DNA of 64,000 bases, taken from assembly GCA_023375675.1 (NCBI GenBank), contig JALQBC010000020.1, forward strand, positions 496,001 to 560,000, in the 5' to 3' direction. A program made the translations under genes and the position numbers. This document shows positions 23,788 to 35,674 of this stretch, piece after piece. This stretch comes from Cytospora piceicola. Its lineage: Eukaryota; Ascomycota; Sordariomycetes; Diaporthales; Cytosporaceae. Numbering within the stretch: the first letter of the stretch is position 1; the number at the start of each line of letters is the position of its first letter. The notes under the pieces were generated by a model. The model ran no database searches, was not told the origin of the DNA, and was given only the letters and a program-made list of their open reading frames with translations.

Positions 23788-25078
23788 GTGGACTATCCTT
23801 TAAGGGGGGTCACGAACCTCCGTCGTTTGACACATTCCAACTCTCAAGGTGGTCTAAGGACATTCGGTAATGGATACCAACGTGCTCCTAGGGCCCTGCC
23901 ACCACCAGACCAAGACCCAACGCGCTAGATGACTCGAGACCCTCCCTATGAAGCGAGACATGGCCTCTACATGGAAAGCAGACATGGAAGCCCACTGCGA
24001 CGTTGGAAACGTGTTGGTGGCGAGTGTTTGTTATAATTCTTGTACATTGTTCACGGCTATCTATTTGGAATAGGCGTTTACGGAAACCGATCAATCGCCG
24101 CTTGCCTTTGTATCCCCGGATACTACGAAAGGTTCTTGCGAGGCGAGGGAGCGAGCGAGGATGCTCTTGGTCGGACTCGTGGAGTTGATGCTTCACGTCT
24201 TGGTTCTCAATTTTTTCTCCCTGGTTCTGCACTGCACGCAAGGACGGGGGACTCCTTTCTCCCGCTGCAATAATTGGAATGCCAGGGGACATGATCGGCA
24301 AGGGAGGTCGCAACTGGCAGGCAAATGGCAGGCAACACATGTTTCAGCGTGTCAAAAACGGAACTTCCAGTCGGCGGAAGTGCGGGCAGGAATGGACCCG
24401 ATTACGGACGGCGTGTGTGGAATGCTTGCTTTTTGCGAATCAGTACCGGTCGATAGACAGAAATTCGGCCATCTCCTAGGCAGATTGAAACAAAGTTCAT
24501 TTCTTAGATTTGTTTGAAGTTGATGTTGATGACGATGAAGATGATGATGACTGCGCTGATAAGTCTGGATGTGGCGGTTAACAACGGGCTGGACCCGTTC
24601 TCGGTTCCGTGTTCCCGGCGACGCTAGGCCCGTTAGTCAAACGGCTCAAAACACCCGCCGTTACATCTTCCGTTTTATCTTTCAACAAACTTCCGTGAAC
24701 CCTGTCCGAGTTCAATATGAGCGCCCCCGAATCTTCATCCAATTCAATGCCTACTGTGTAAACAGTGCCCCAGTGGAAGAGCCCATTGCCGAGTCGAGCC
24801 ATCAATCAAGAACCCGACATGACAGAGAATGGTTGTGTGAGGGTCGTCTACACTTGTTTGACTCGATTGACATGACAATGCTCTACCTAGGCCATATCAT
24901 GCACCGTCATTCCACCCGCCAATCTAACTCACCACCAAGGGCAGGACCGATTATGAGCTGCTAGTATTGCACCTCCATCGTGAACGGGTGACCAAGCAAG
25001 CAAGCAAGCAACCGACGTCCAGCGGAAGTCAAAGGCCGCGCTTTCGTCGGCTTCGCAGGTAGAGCAGCAGCAACAACA
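23788..25078. other. spacer between Pal1 and the RecA-like gene
   Basis: Contains the 3' flank of Pal1 and the promoter of the next gene. A GATGATGAAGAT-type trinucleotide run lies at 24520-24550. The 131-codon plus-strand frame at 24569-24964 has no recognisable features and is not called. Confidence 0.5.
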
Positions 25079-26859
25079 ATGGAAGGCGTTGCGGAGCCGC
25101 TGCTGTCACAAGCCAGCTCACACTCCCCCCTGGACCCTATCTCTGGCGCTACCCTCTTCGAGCAGGAGAAGAAGCGGAGGGATGAGCTGAAGGCGCGCGG
25201 GAACTGCCTCACCGGCTGCCGCGAGCTGGACCACGAGGTCCTGCTGGGCGGGTTCGAGAGGGGGTGCGTGGTTGGGATCAGTGCGGAGGAGGAAGAGGTG
25301 GGCTTGTTGGTGAGTTGCACTGGACCGTTGACTGTCCGCATCTGTTGCGTCTTCCAGCCGGTACTGACGTGGCCTGGCAGATCGGCCTCCAGACCGTCGC
25401 AAACCTCTTCGTGGCAAGCTTGAGGTCTGGACACGGGCCGAGGCCGAGGGCGATGGTCGTCACTACGCTCTCTATGGGTGCTCTACTCCCCGTGATGCGG
25501 GACGTGTTCAGGGCGCAGCTTGCGGTGGATGGCAAGCTGGGTGCGGACTTCGGCGCCCTGCTGAAGCAGTTCCTGGGGAGGATCTCGATCTCACGCGTCT
25601 TCGATGTGGCCGGGCTGTGGGAGGCCCTTGGGGAGCTGGACAGCCTGGCGAGCCATGATGGTGGCGGGGGGGATCAAGAGCCGCCGGGTGGTCAGCACGA
25701 GGGGGATACCGGGGATGACGAGGTGACTGTGGAAGATCGCCATGGTTCACTGGAGGACGGAAAGCACAGCCAGGAAGTGGCACCCTCGGAGGTTGCGGAG
25801 CCGCCTTCTAGTCCGCTCTCGGATCCCCCGAGCAGTCTGCCGGAGGAGTTCGAGTTCAAAGCAACTCTGCTCGAGGAGACACCACCGCCTGGTCAGAGGA
25901 CGGAAATCGCAGACAGTGAGGACGAAGATGGCTTGTCCCCTCTTAGTCCTCCTGAGGATTCACCACAGCCGTCTGTGGAAGCTGCTAAGAGTGTCGTTGC
26001 TGAGGAAGAACCTGCCGGCGAGCAGCCCGACGCGCAAGGGCAATTCTCGGTAAATAAGCCTAAGAACCAAGGGCCCAGCAAGCAAGAAGATCAATTACAT
26101 CCAGATATAATTCTCATCACCCACATATCAACCCTACTGTCCTCCCTCTTCCGCCAACGAGAGAAGGACACAGCCCACCAGATGCTCCAGCTCCTGTCCT
26201 CCCACCTCCGTTACCTGACACGCTCGCCCGACCACGGCGGCCCGCTGGTCATGATCCTCAACTCCACCACGTCGCCACCAGACACCACAGCCAACAGCGA
26301 CGCCGCCGCCGCCGCCGCCGCCAGGCCCCAGGACCCCGACCGGCCGCCCCGCCCGGCGGAGCCGGGGACCAACAAGCCCAGGAACAGGAGGCCGGCGGCC
26401 GACCCGACCCTCCGCTCCATCTTCAACCCGCCGCCGCTCCCGGCGTCGGGCCTGAGCTACGCGCACGACACGCCCCTCTCGCGGCGGAACAAGCCCTCGT
26501 TCGGGCTGGTCTTCACGCAGCTCCTGGACGCGCACCTCCTCTGCACGGGGGTGCCGAGGACGAGGGCGGACGCCGAGGCGCTGTACGCGCCGCCGGGCGG
26601 GGCGCGGGGGGAGGCGGGGGGCGCGGTCGGGTACGGCTGGGCCGTGGAGGTGCTGCTCGACGAGGTTGGGGTGTGGGGGGGCCTGGAGGGAGGGGGGCCG
26701 AGGAGGTCGAGGGAGCAGAGGTGGGGCGCTGTGGAGGTCTGGCGGGGAGAGGGTGGTGGTGGTGGTGGTGGTGTGAGGGTCGTTGACGCCTTTGAGTGGA
26801 GGGAGAAGTTTGTCCCTGAGATCAGGCTTGCTGGTGGGTTTGGTGGGCGGAGGGTGTGA
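25079..26859 (+). CDS. RecA/Rad51-superfamily-like protein with degenerate P-loop
   Basis: Two exons, 25079-25309 and 25381-26859, give 569 residues. The 71-bp intron has GTGAGT and GGCAG ends. The N-terminus resembles the ATPase core entry of Rad51 paralogues: a substrate-loop-like CRELDHEVLLGGFERG (residues 47-62) runs into VVGISAE where a Walker A GxxxxGKT would be expected; the GKT is absent. A hydrophobic strand DIILITHISTLLSSLF near residue 318 could occupy the Walker B position. Between them lies a ~200-residue acidic disordered insert, with a GC-rich Ala/Arg/Pro segment near 375-400. The family appears fungal-specific and may act in recombination repair, but this is inference from fold-like motifs; the lost P-loop argues against ATP hydrolysis. 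GC content rises sharply after 26200. Confidence 0.65.
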
Positions 26860-26965
26860 TGGAACAGAGTGCTCCCGTGCGTTCATCTTTCTGGGGAGTT
26901 GGTCTTGATTGCTGTGGTGCTGGGGTCTGGATGACCTTGTGGATGAAATGCCAGTCAACGTAAGA

Positions 26966-28134
26966 CTATGACGCCGTGCCGACCATCTTGAGGATGGCAT
27001 CTGCGACCTCGACCGGGTTGGTCGCGTTCAGATAGTGGCCACCGTCCGGTATGAAAGTCAGCTCCGCCTTCGGTGCAGATGTGAATAGCTTGATCTGCTC
27101 GACCGGTATCTGCGTTCCGTACGGGACATCCTTGGTGCCCTATAATCACAATACAAAAGTCAGTCAACAGTTCTCTTCAGGTTATGCTACCAATACAACA
27201 GACTGGACACAGGGACAGGGAGAGAAACGCACCTGAAGCCAGTGAACAGGACACTTGATATCCCTCAGCCTGTGCAGGAGACCGTCCCTCGTTATCAAGT
27301 TCAACAGAGCCATCTTGGCCTTCTTCCGGCCCTCGTCACCCCTGTACACCTCCTGGAGCGTCTTGGTCCAAAACGCCGACATCTCGGGCGTCCCGTGCTC
27401 GCCAAACCCAACACTACCGACCACTACGAGAACGAGAAGTCAGACTGGTGTTTCATTCAGAGGGGAGGAGATGGGAGTCGCGAGACATGGTCCAGGAGTA
27501 CATCCGCTGTTGCTCCCGAGTGTAACATGTCCCAGAAGTCAAGAAACAAACAAATAGGGGAGAAAGCTGCTCTCGGACAGTACTCACTACCGCACCACAC
27601 ATCATCGATAACAAAGCTCGCAGACTCGGCCTCCGTCGCCGCGGGGCTGGACCACTTCTCCAGGAACGGCGTCAGCATGGCCGCCGGGTCCCAGCAGCCC
27701 TTGGACCTGGAGTCGGCCGACTCGTAGTCCATGGACGTGCCGAGGAGCACCAGGCCGCGGATCCTGCCGGGCGCGAGCAGCGCCATCCGCGCGGCGACCC
27801 AGGCGCCCTGGCTCGTCCCCAGCGCGTACGCGGCCCCCACGCCCAGCGCGTCCATGGCCTGCAGCGCCGCGTGCGCCGAGTCCCAGTACGTGAAGTGCTC
27901 GGCGGGGCAGCTGGTGGCGCCGTGGCCGAGGGGCTCGACGGCGACGAGGTTGGCGGCGGCGGCGAGGGCGCCGTCGGCGAGCTGCGCCCGGTAGAGGGAG
28001 GCCGTCATGCACATGGCGTTGATGAGGAGGCATGTCGGCTTGGCCGGGTCGATGGTGTTGGTGGCGTTGGAGATGGCGTAGCCCACCTTGGTGCCGCCCA
28101 GGTGCGGGACTTCTATGGTCTGGGTCGCTGCCAT
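26966..28134 (-). CDS. alpha/beta-hydrolase fold protein
   Basis: Three exons, 28134..27588, 27423..27233 and 27139..26966, encode 303 residues. Introns are 164 and 93 bp. The nucleophile elbow is GTSQGAW with Ser108. The acid is probably Asp250 (GTKDVPYG) and the catalytic His is His281 (DGGHYLNATNP), placed as in the family. An early GHG segment (VEPLGHGATS) is the usual strand beta-4 turn. There is no signal peptide, so it is likely cytosolic. The first exon has two possible donors three bases apart; GTGAGT was preferred, giving WCGMVGSVGF. The substrate cannot be told; similar proteins are annotated as esterases or C-C hydrolases. Confidence 0.85.
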
Positions 28135-28833
28135 GTCTGTGTCGGTTTTGTCTTGATTTACTTTCTATTCTCGCTATTTCGTCTTCTTGGTTTCCTTGGG
28201 GGGTATACAAGCTACTTGAAAGGACATGAATCTAGATAATGGTGATAAACTCCTCCCCCGTTGTACCAAGGTGAACACTCAGCTTTGGTCGTCGTTTGAT
28301 ACGACTAACACCAAATACAGAAATCCCGCCCCGCGATCCCCTCTTGCCCTACATAGAGGGGAAATGGCGTGAGGATCGCCGCCTCCAGCCACGTGCGCCC
28401 TACCGGACCGCGAGTGAAACAGCCGCAAGTCTGTACTCCGTAAACAGACCATCCGCCGAAAGCTTGTCGGCCCTCGACCGACAGGGGAAGGGATGTGAGG
28501 GTGAGCGGTATATAAGCGAGCGGGGAGCTTTATTTACTCAAGAGTGGAGTGGGCCTCTGTCTTGACTCGCCGGCACGTTGGGGCTGCATGTGAGTGTGAG
28601 AAGGATTGGCCGGGCTGGACGGGGGGTCCCTTGGCTGAACGGAGATGCTCGCATGCATTGCCACTTCTGTCATAGGCCTTTCCCTGGGCGCTCACGTGTA
28701 AACTCTGGGATGCCATCCGTGGCGATAAGTCCCTTGCAGGATGGGGGAACGTGCAACGCGTTAACCAGTAAACAGGTATTGATTGTTGTATGTACAAGGG
28801 GAACTCAGACACCAAGCGAGCATCAGGCCTGGG
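28135..28833. other. spacer between hydrolase and receptor genes
   Basis: Promoter of the minus-strand hydrolase and 3' flank of the minus-strand receptor. A TATATAAG-like string occurs near 28509 on the plus strand but no plus-strand gene follows it. No gene seen. Confidence 0.5.
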
Positions 28834-30482
28834 CTATATGGACGATTCTATAGACTTGCCGCGATCATGGCCCCTATCACTCGATTGGTCCCGCGATCGG
28901 GACCCAGTCGAGCCATCGCCCTCGACCACCACAGAAGTGACAATGTCCATATAGATACCCTGCTGCTCGATCTCCGGTAAATCCCGCGACATCGACGACC
29001 GGCTGCTGGTCCTATCGCCCAGCCTGCCCCACCCCTGGTGCATCTTCTTGGAATGCCACGAAGCCCGCTGCCACTTGTTGTCCTTGTCGTTGATACCGTT
29101 GCTGTTGCCGCCGTCACCACCACCGCCCTGGACGAACACGATGTTGCCGAGCGTGCGGCCCTCGGGCGTCCGCATGAAGGTGAACTGGTCGAGCCCGGCG
29201 TTGCGGATGTCGTCCTTGTTGCTGAAGAGGATGATGCTGGACCACAGGAGCGAGTCCAGCAGGCCCGTGGCGGCGAGCATGCAGCCGGCCACGGCCATGA
29301 ACCGCGGGTCCTTCTCGAGCGGGGGGATCAGGGACCCGAGCAAGACAGGCGTCCCCGTTACCAGAAAGATGCAAGGGTAGATCAGAAAGGCTGTGGGGTT
29401 TTACCGTTAGCTTTGGGGGATCAAGAAATGTTTAGCCAGGGGAAAGGACAGCTTACCTGGGTGGTGGCCCGAGGGGCGCAGCTGCGTGCCGCCGTCCATC
29501 CTGCTGCGGCCGGTCGAGGCGATCGAGCTCTCCCGGTTAGGCATGTACCTTGATGACCGGCCCTCGCGCCACAGGCGGTAGAAAACTATAGTGTACAGAA
29601 AGGCGGTGCCGCCCATGGCTGTAAAGCTCCAGCAGTAGATAGATAGCCGCCAGAGTTTGTGTGGCGCGCCTATCCAGCACCTGTTTCGCAGTGTCAGTAG
29701 TGAAAACAATATGAGGACTGAAAGGCTGTCATGAGAGCAACGGTGGTCACATGTATAGGGCAAGGCACTCACCATAACGTCTCCCTCCTGAACAAGTCGT
29801 CGGTATTCACAAAAATTAAGCCTAGGCTGGAAAGAAATATGGAGGAGACCCAGACGAGGGTGCAAGCCAGGATGACTACCCTGGTGGACGGAAAGTATCC
29901 CCGGATGATGCCGCCGTAACTGAACAAGGAGATGGCGAAGAGAAAACCGCTGGTTACTAAAGTTCCGAAAGATATGTTCCAGCCCTGTGCGCGGCAGGTT
30001 TTCGTTGCGACCTCGACCATATCCTTGGACAGCCAGACAGCGTTGTTCATGTAACACATCGAGAGAAATATGTCGCTCAATATGAGGTTGTATATCAGGA
30101 GCAGCAACGGGTTCGGTGGTCTTTGGCGGCGTACTGTTGTGCTCCGGAATGTGTCCGACCTGGACAGAGGCCCCGTGGGCAGTGTTGTCGCGGTGCCTCC
30201 TCGGGCCTTTTGCCTGGTCTGATAGTATTGGTTTTCCGACAGCCCCAGGCTCAAGTCGACATCCTCGGTGGCGGCAATTTTGGCAGCCTTCTCACTCTTC
30301 TTCAATTGGGAGTCATTGACCTTCCAGAGGATGAGCTTGTAGGTGATGTGAAGGAAGAGGAGGCTGCTTGTGATGAGGGAAACACTGCCCACGGCGAGCA
30401 GGGCGATTTGGCATCGCCGGTAGACTGGGGGTAGCGGCGATAGTGTGCTGCTTTCTTCGAAAGCCGCGGAAGCGGCGGACAT
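28834..30482 (-). CDS. seven-transmembrane receptor, Git3/cAMP-receptor-like
   Basis: Three exons, 30482..29773, 29680..29457 and 29390..28834, encode 496 residues, with introns of 92 and 66 bp. Seven hydrophobic segments are seen: near residues 25-50, 118-140, 160-182, 192-215, 250-275, 312-332 and 345-370. A ~65-residue polar loop separates the first two. Short polar loops and a ~120-residue hydrophilic C-terminal tail rich in Ser, Asp and Arg follow the fungal GPCR pattern. The second helix contains IYNLILSDIFLSMCYMNN, typical of Git3-like glucose/cAMP-type receptors that signal through a G-alpha to adenylate cyclase. The ligand is unknown. Splice sites were chosen so that helices 4-5 and 5-6 join in frame. 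Confidence 0.8.
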
Positions 30483-33400
30483 GGTGTCGTGGGCGTCGCT
30501 CTTCCAAAACTTCCAGAAGAGTCAGGAAGAGAAAAGCGGCTTCTCTGAGAAACGAACTGGCACCATGAGCTTAAAGACGGCCGGCGTCAGAGCATTGTGA
30601 GGATGACGATCCCCACGGCCAACCTTAATTCTCTAGCCTGTGCAGGGAAGTAGGGGGAGTGGCTCACTCTTTGCTCACAATCTTGGTAACACTCGATGGC
30701 GGCATGTAGGTTTTTATTAAAAGGGGCCAAAATAAGTATCATCCACTTGGATCCATGCGATTTGGGAGAAGCCGGTGCGAAATCCAATCGCAGGGGTTTA
30801 TCATATCACGGGGGCCCGCTGCAGGAGTCCGTGATGGAGGCAGGATTGCCTCCATCCTTCTGGTTTCGCAGATCGAGTGTCGATGGGGGCCACCCGGTGA
30901 AGCCAATCCCAGTCTTGCTCCGGCAAAAACTTCAAGCAGATTGTATAATAAAACGAGTGAGCCTCGCATACTGGGCCTTGTTAAACTCTCTTGGGGGAGG
31001 GACCAGGAGGCGGCCCACCGGTTCAGGAGAGATATTGATATCTCCACAGGCCAACGGGGCCTTCCGTCTTCCGTCAGAGCCCGCGCCAGCCACATGCTCC
31101 ACCCATACACAAGTGGCTAGAGACTCAGATCATCGACTTCGATGACCTGTCCAACCAGCTAGGCTGCCATATCGACAGGTGGAGAGGTGGACAGATGGGC
31201 GAACAAAGCGTTTGTGGCGTCTCCGGGGTGGATATTGAAGGGCTACTGAGGCCTTGTCTTCGGCAAGATCGGAAAGCTTGCGAAAGAATTGATAGATATA
31301 TACTGTTGCCGAGGCCCTCAGTACAGTAGATATCAACATCTGAAAGCCCTCTTCCCCATCGACAATCCCTCTTGCAGGTGGGTTCAGTATCGTAGAGCAC
31401 AATTTAGTTAAAAAGTGACGCAGGGTACAGCCTGCTGCCCGTTTTGCCGTAAGGTGGGAGGAAGACTGGAGGAGAAGAATCGGCAAAAATTCACGAATAA
31501 TGTGATGAGAACGTTTGTCCTCGCTTAGCGCGTAACGGGCCCGTCTCCGATTAAGGGTCCGCCGCTTAAAGAGGGTCGGTCCTCCGTGGATACAGCACGA
31601 GCCCTCCCGACAGCCCTGATTGCCCTGGGTATCCTGGTTTCCCTGAATGCCCTGTTCAAGGCTGTGTGGTGAGGGAGGTATGAAGTACGGATTCAGTAAA
31701 TCTCCGCCAAGTTCGCATACTCAGGTGTGGTGCGCCGATCGAGTAAGCGCGTCGACCAAATAAATAGTAAACTTGTCGAGGCTGCAGGAACAACACCTCC
31801 GTGCGGCGCCTTATCAGGACATGGAACTTGTTCCGAATTCGCTTCGAGTGGAAGAAGAAACTGATGGAGGCAGTTGGTGTGAAAGGGGATGGATGAAAAA
31901 AATAAAAATTCCAACCGCCACGAAAAGTGTCGATTGTTAATGGCTGAGAAGCTGTAGCTTGATCTAGGGTTAGGGTCTATATAAATTGCTTCGTTAAACA
32001 AACCACGTCGAAGAAAAAGGAATAAATCCCCAAGGAATAAGACAGAAGAGGACGCGAAATAAACATGGAAGGGATAAGAAGATGAAAGAATATCGGTTCT
32101 ATCGAACCACTGCTCATGTGTAGCTTGCGAGGTGACTGAATTATTGTCTCCACTCAGAGCGCTCGATAGTTTTACGTTCGGTCCAGTACCGTCCCCCACG
32201 ATTCAAAAAACTGTAAGGTAATAATTCTAAAAAGAAAAGGCACTACTATAAAGGCATTAAACAGCAATCTAACAGTAATCATTCTACTTAATTCGAATGA
32301 AGCTGTTTAATTAGAGAACTGTTTCTTTATTTACACAAATTAATAAGGAAAGAGCGGCGATATTATTATAATATTGTAGTGTAGAAAGGAAGGAGCGATA
32401 CGGGTTTTTGAGACGGCGAGTTTCTTGTTTTAAAGATCTTAAAAAGTGATTTTATAGTGACCAGCACTGCTCTCTCGATATATGCTTTGACGGTACTGTC
32501 GGATTTTAAAAAGATCAAACTATAGCGAGCTATTCTGGGGCAAGCACGCCGAAATTCTCGTCTCAACAGGCTAAACCATGGCACTGCAAGGCTACCTATC
32601 ACTGACGGGAGAGCTCCTAGGTAGCTCCTTAGCTGTCGCGTATGCCCCGGATTTACTCAGGTCCACGGGTGGTCTGGAACCAGTCATGTTGACTACCCTA
32701 TATTGGTATGACTATCACCCTTGGTTGACGAAGCACTTGATCATTTCTTGTAAGCAAGACCACACAGATGAAGAGGCTATTGAGTGTGGTAACCTTCGGT
32801 CAATGTGTCCATATGATGCCCAGAAATGGCTGGCCAGGAGAGAATCGTGCAAAACCAGCGTGCTGCATTTATACATCGCCACTCCTTGCCGGCCATAAGT
32901 TGAGAAGTAAGCGCCATTGTATCAGACACCATCACAACTTGTTGAATTTGAAGGTTGAAAACAAAAAGCAGCAGGGTAAAAGACTTCGGGAGTCCGGTCG
33001 GGACAACGTCCACGTCAGCAGTCAGCTGCCCAGCTGCAACTTCATCGAGCAGGTTGGTAGTTCTCAAGCACAGGAGTCGGCTTTAAAACCTGAATATCAT
33101 GTGTCCCTTGCCGAGACACTCAGCTCACCACATTTTCTAGCTTCTTTCTAGTGATGATAAAACTGTACAAGAAGCATGGATACACCTGGGCAGCGTCATC
33201 AGTTCACAACAGGTAGCCGGTGCAACAGTAATCCTCCACAGCGCATCTCTGCTTCGACGGTATGGAAGATGACCTAGAAGAGAGGTGATACTGCTCAGGT
33301 GAGCCTGGGACGGCTTGGGAGTTAGAAACTATATCTGCACTCAAGATGACTTCGAATACTGCCATTTTGAGAGATACACGACGCTCGGGAATAAGTATCA

Positions 33401-35674
33401 TAACTATCCTAGGCTTCAACAACTGATATTACATGACGTATGGAGAAGTCGCCCCGGTGTGATAGTTTCCGACTGGCTTTGATGTCAGGCACGACATTTC
33501 GAACCCAGACATCTGGACTAGACGATCTCTAGATGTCGAGTTTTACCCCTGAGCCCTCAGCAAGCGTAAGTTAAGGTCCACCTCGCGAGCGTTGTGTTGG
33601 TAGAAGATACCCTATCTCTCTGCACGGACAGCCGGTCAGGCTATATGCTGTACCATTGGACCATATGACGAAAGGCACTACCAGCTTCAAATATACTTCA
33701 CAGAGAACCCTTCTCTTGGTCCTTGAGTCCTGTCTCTGCAAGATCAAGCGAAATTCAACGGACCCTAAATGGAATGCTGCTCGATAACAAGCTTATTCGG
33801 AGTGTACTAGGAGGAGACCAGGGCAAAGCTGAGCACTGCGACTAGGCAGACTTGGGCAGGATAGCCACCCAGTGCCTCACTATATGTATGAATGCAGAAT
33901 CATGCCGGCGAATTTACCAAATTAGCGGGCACGGAGACGCCGAAAGGTTTCAGGAAGCCGATGGATACTCCTGTAGCGAAAACTTTTAGAAATAGAGTCA
34001 TTGACACTTTAAAAGTCCATTAGTTGCTCAATGTCTACGGTGTGGAAGAGAAAATCTCGGTCGCTTTTGCATAATTAGCCAATGTTATCGGGGACCCGGT
34101 GATCAGGCCTTGGAACTTTCCTAAAAGAGTTGCTTCTGCAATTGATCGTTTCCATGTCGGATCAAATAATGGGGTTGGAAACGTCTAGCTGAAGGCTCCG
34201 GAATGAGTACGTCCGTAATCCATCCATCACTGGACAGCCTGGCTAGGACTCAGTGAAGTCGTCGGATCGTGAATCACCTGGCTGTTGCGTAGCGTACTCG
34301 ATACCTGGGGGAGTTGGGATATAGTCAGGTTGGACTGGTCTGGAAAGCTTCAATGACAGATCCAAGCCATTGTCGCCTACCGTCCGCCTGCCTTAATTAT
34401 ACTGCAAGCTCCCGTACCTTCTGGTGTTCAGAAGGGCCAGCCAGTCCATGCAACCGCTTTATGTGGTGTTTCGACTCATGTTTGCCTTAGCATCCTCTGA
34501 CTTTAGCTTATAATTCGGTGCGACAAGACTTATTATGCCTTGTCACTACTTGCTCAGGGCCGATCGTCTTGGCGCAGAGGCATGGCGAAGTCGTCACGAG
34601 AGCGGCATTCATTAATGATCCAAGTCTTGAAAAACTCAATCTGGTGGGTGATGAAAGAGAGCAAATACGGTAGGTGATATAAGGAAGACAATATATATCG
34701 TATTCGTTGCGATACGTTGAATGTTGTCACTCGCAACCCACTTCTAGAATAGGAGCACACCAGGGGCTGAGATATTTCGCCAGCTTAGCTGTACATAGTA
34801 AGTCGAGCCAGTAATAAGCCTCAAGGATTTCCCCGTAGAACGCCAAGCGCCAGCCATCAATAATTACGCGGATACACTAGAGATTCATTGGCTGTCGTGA
34901 ACACTGCGCGGGGTCACCGCGAATAATACCAGAGACATTAGCCCCCCCCCCCTATCTTATGGGCCCGGTACTTACACGCTACCCGACCGCAGGATCCACC
35001 ATCGTCTCGTGGCAGAAACGTCAACTGACAAGCAGTGATGGTCAACTTAACCGCAACGATTTCAAACAGGCCCCGTAGCTATTCTACATATGTGGATTAG
35101 GCCCCTTGTCCTAGTAAGTAGCGCGAGAAAGGTGTGTTACACATATATGCAGATCGCGGGACATTGGTTTGACGAAATTGCTGGCCTACTATGAATCCCG
35201 CCATTTCCCCATACTACATTCCCTTTCTCGCGCCGGATACGAATACGGCCCTCCACTCGAAGGCACTGGAGCCCATGTGGGCGGATTTCGGGGTCGCGAA
35301 AGAGGCCGATGGTTTGTTCTGTTTGGCGGAGTTGACCAAATCCTGCTGCAGAGCCTATTGTTCTTTGAACGCCACTTCACCGAGTAACGAATACCGGTCA
35401 CTGACATGATGTATCCGCGGATGCGACCCCTTTTGCTTCGCTATACCAATTACCATGTATATTGCATTCCACTTTGTACCATATGGACTCTATGTGCGGA
35501 ACATCGGCGTGGAGGACCTTTCCGAGCCCTACAAGACACCATGTTGATATAAGACGGTCATGTCTCCCTCCTGGTGTTCGTTGCTCCACTTTCCTCTTTC
35601 ATCGACAAGGTTTCATTGCTGTGGCACTCATCATATACTTCCGACTTCAACTCAGACTGACAACAACCGCAACA
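30483..35674. other. 5.2 kb gene-poor stretch
   Basis: No gene could be supported. The segment 32200-32520 is strongly AT-rich. The stretch 33400-35100 has frequent stops in all frames and no recognisable transposon domain. A short C-run lies near 34940. This is compatible with an old, mutated repeat or simply non-coding DNA. Confidence 0.45.

Noticed and set aside
26134..27000. 288-codon minus-strand frame
   Set aside because: Antisense to the GC-rich end of the RecA-like gene, with low-complexity Arg/Pro composition and no domain.
31963..31980. Interstitial TTAGGG-like sequence, also near 12921 and 44363
   Set aside because: Only one to two hexamers at each site, too few for a telomeric remnant.
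31693..32199. 168-codon minus-strand frame
   Set aside because: Phe/Ser-rich with no domain, in a gene-poor region; probably chance.
33481..33540. tRNA B-box-like GGTTCGAAA on the minus strand
   Set aside because: No acceptor, D or anticodon arms can be paired around it.
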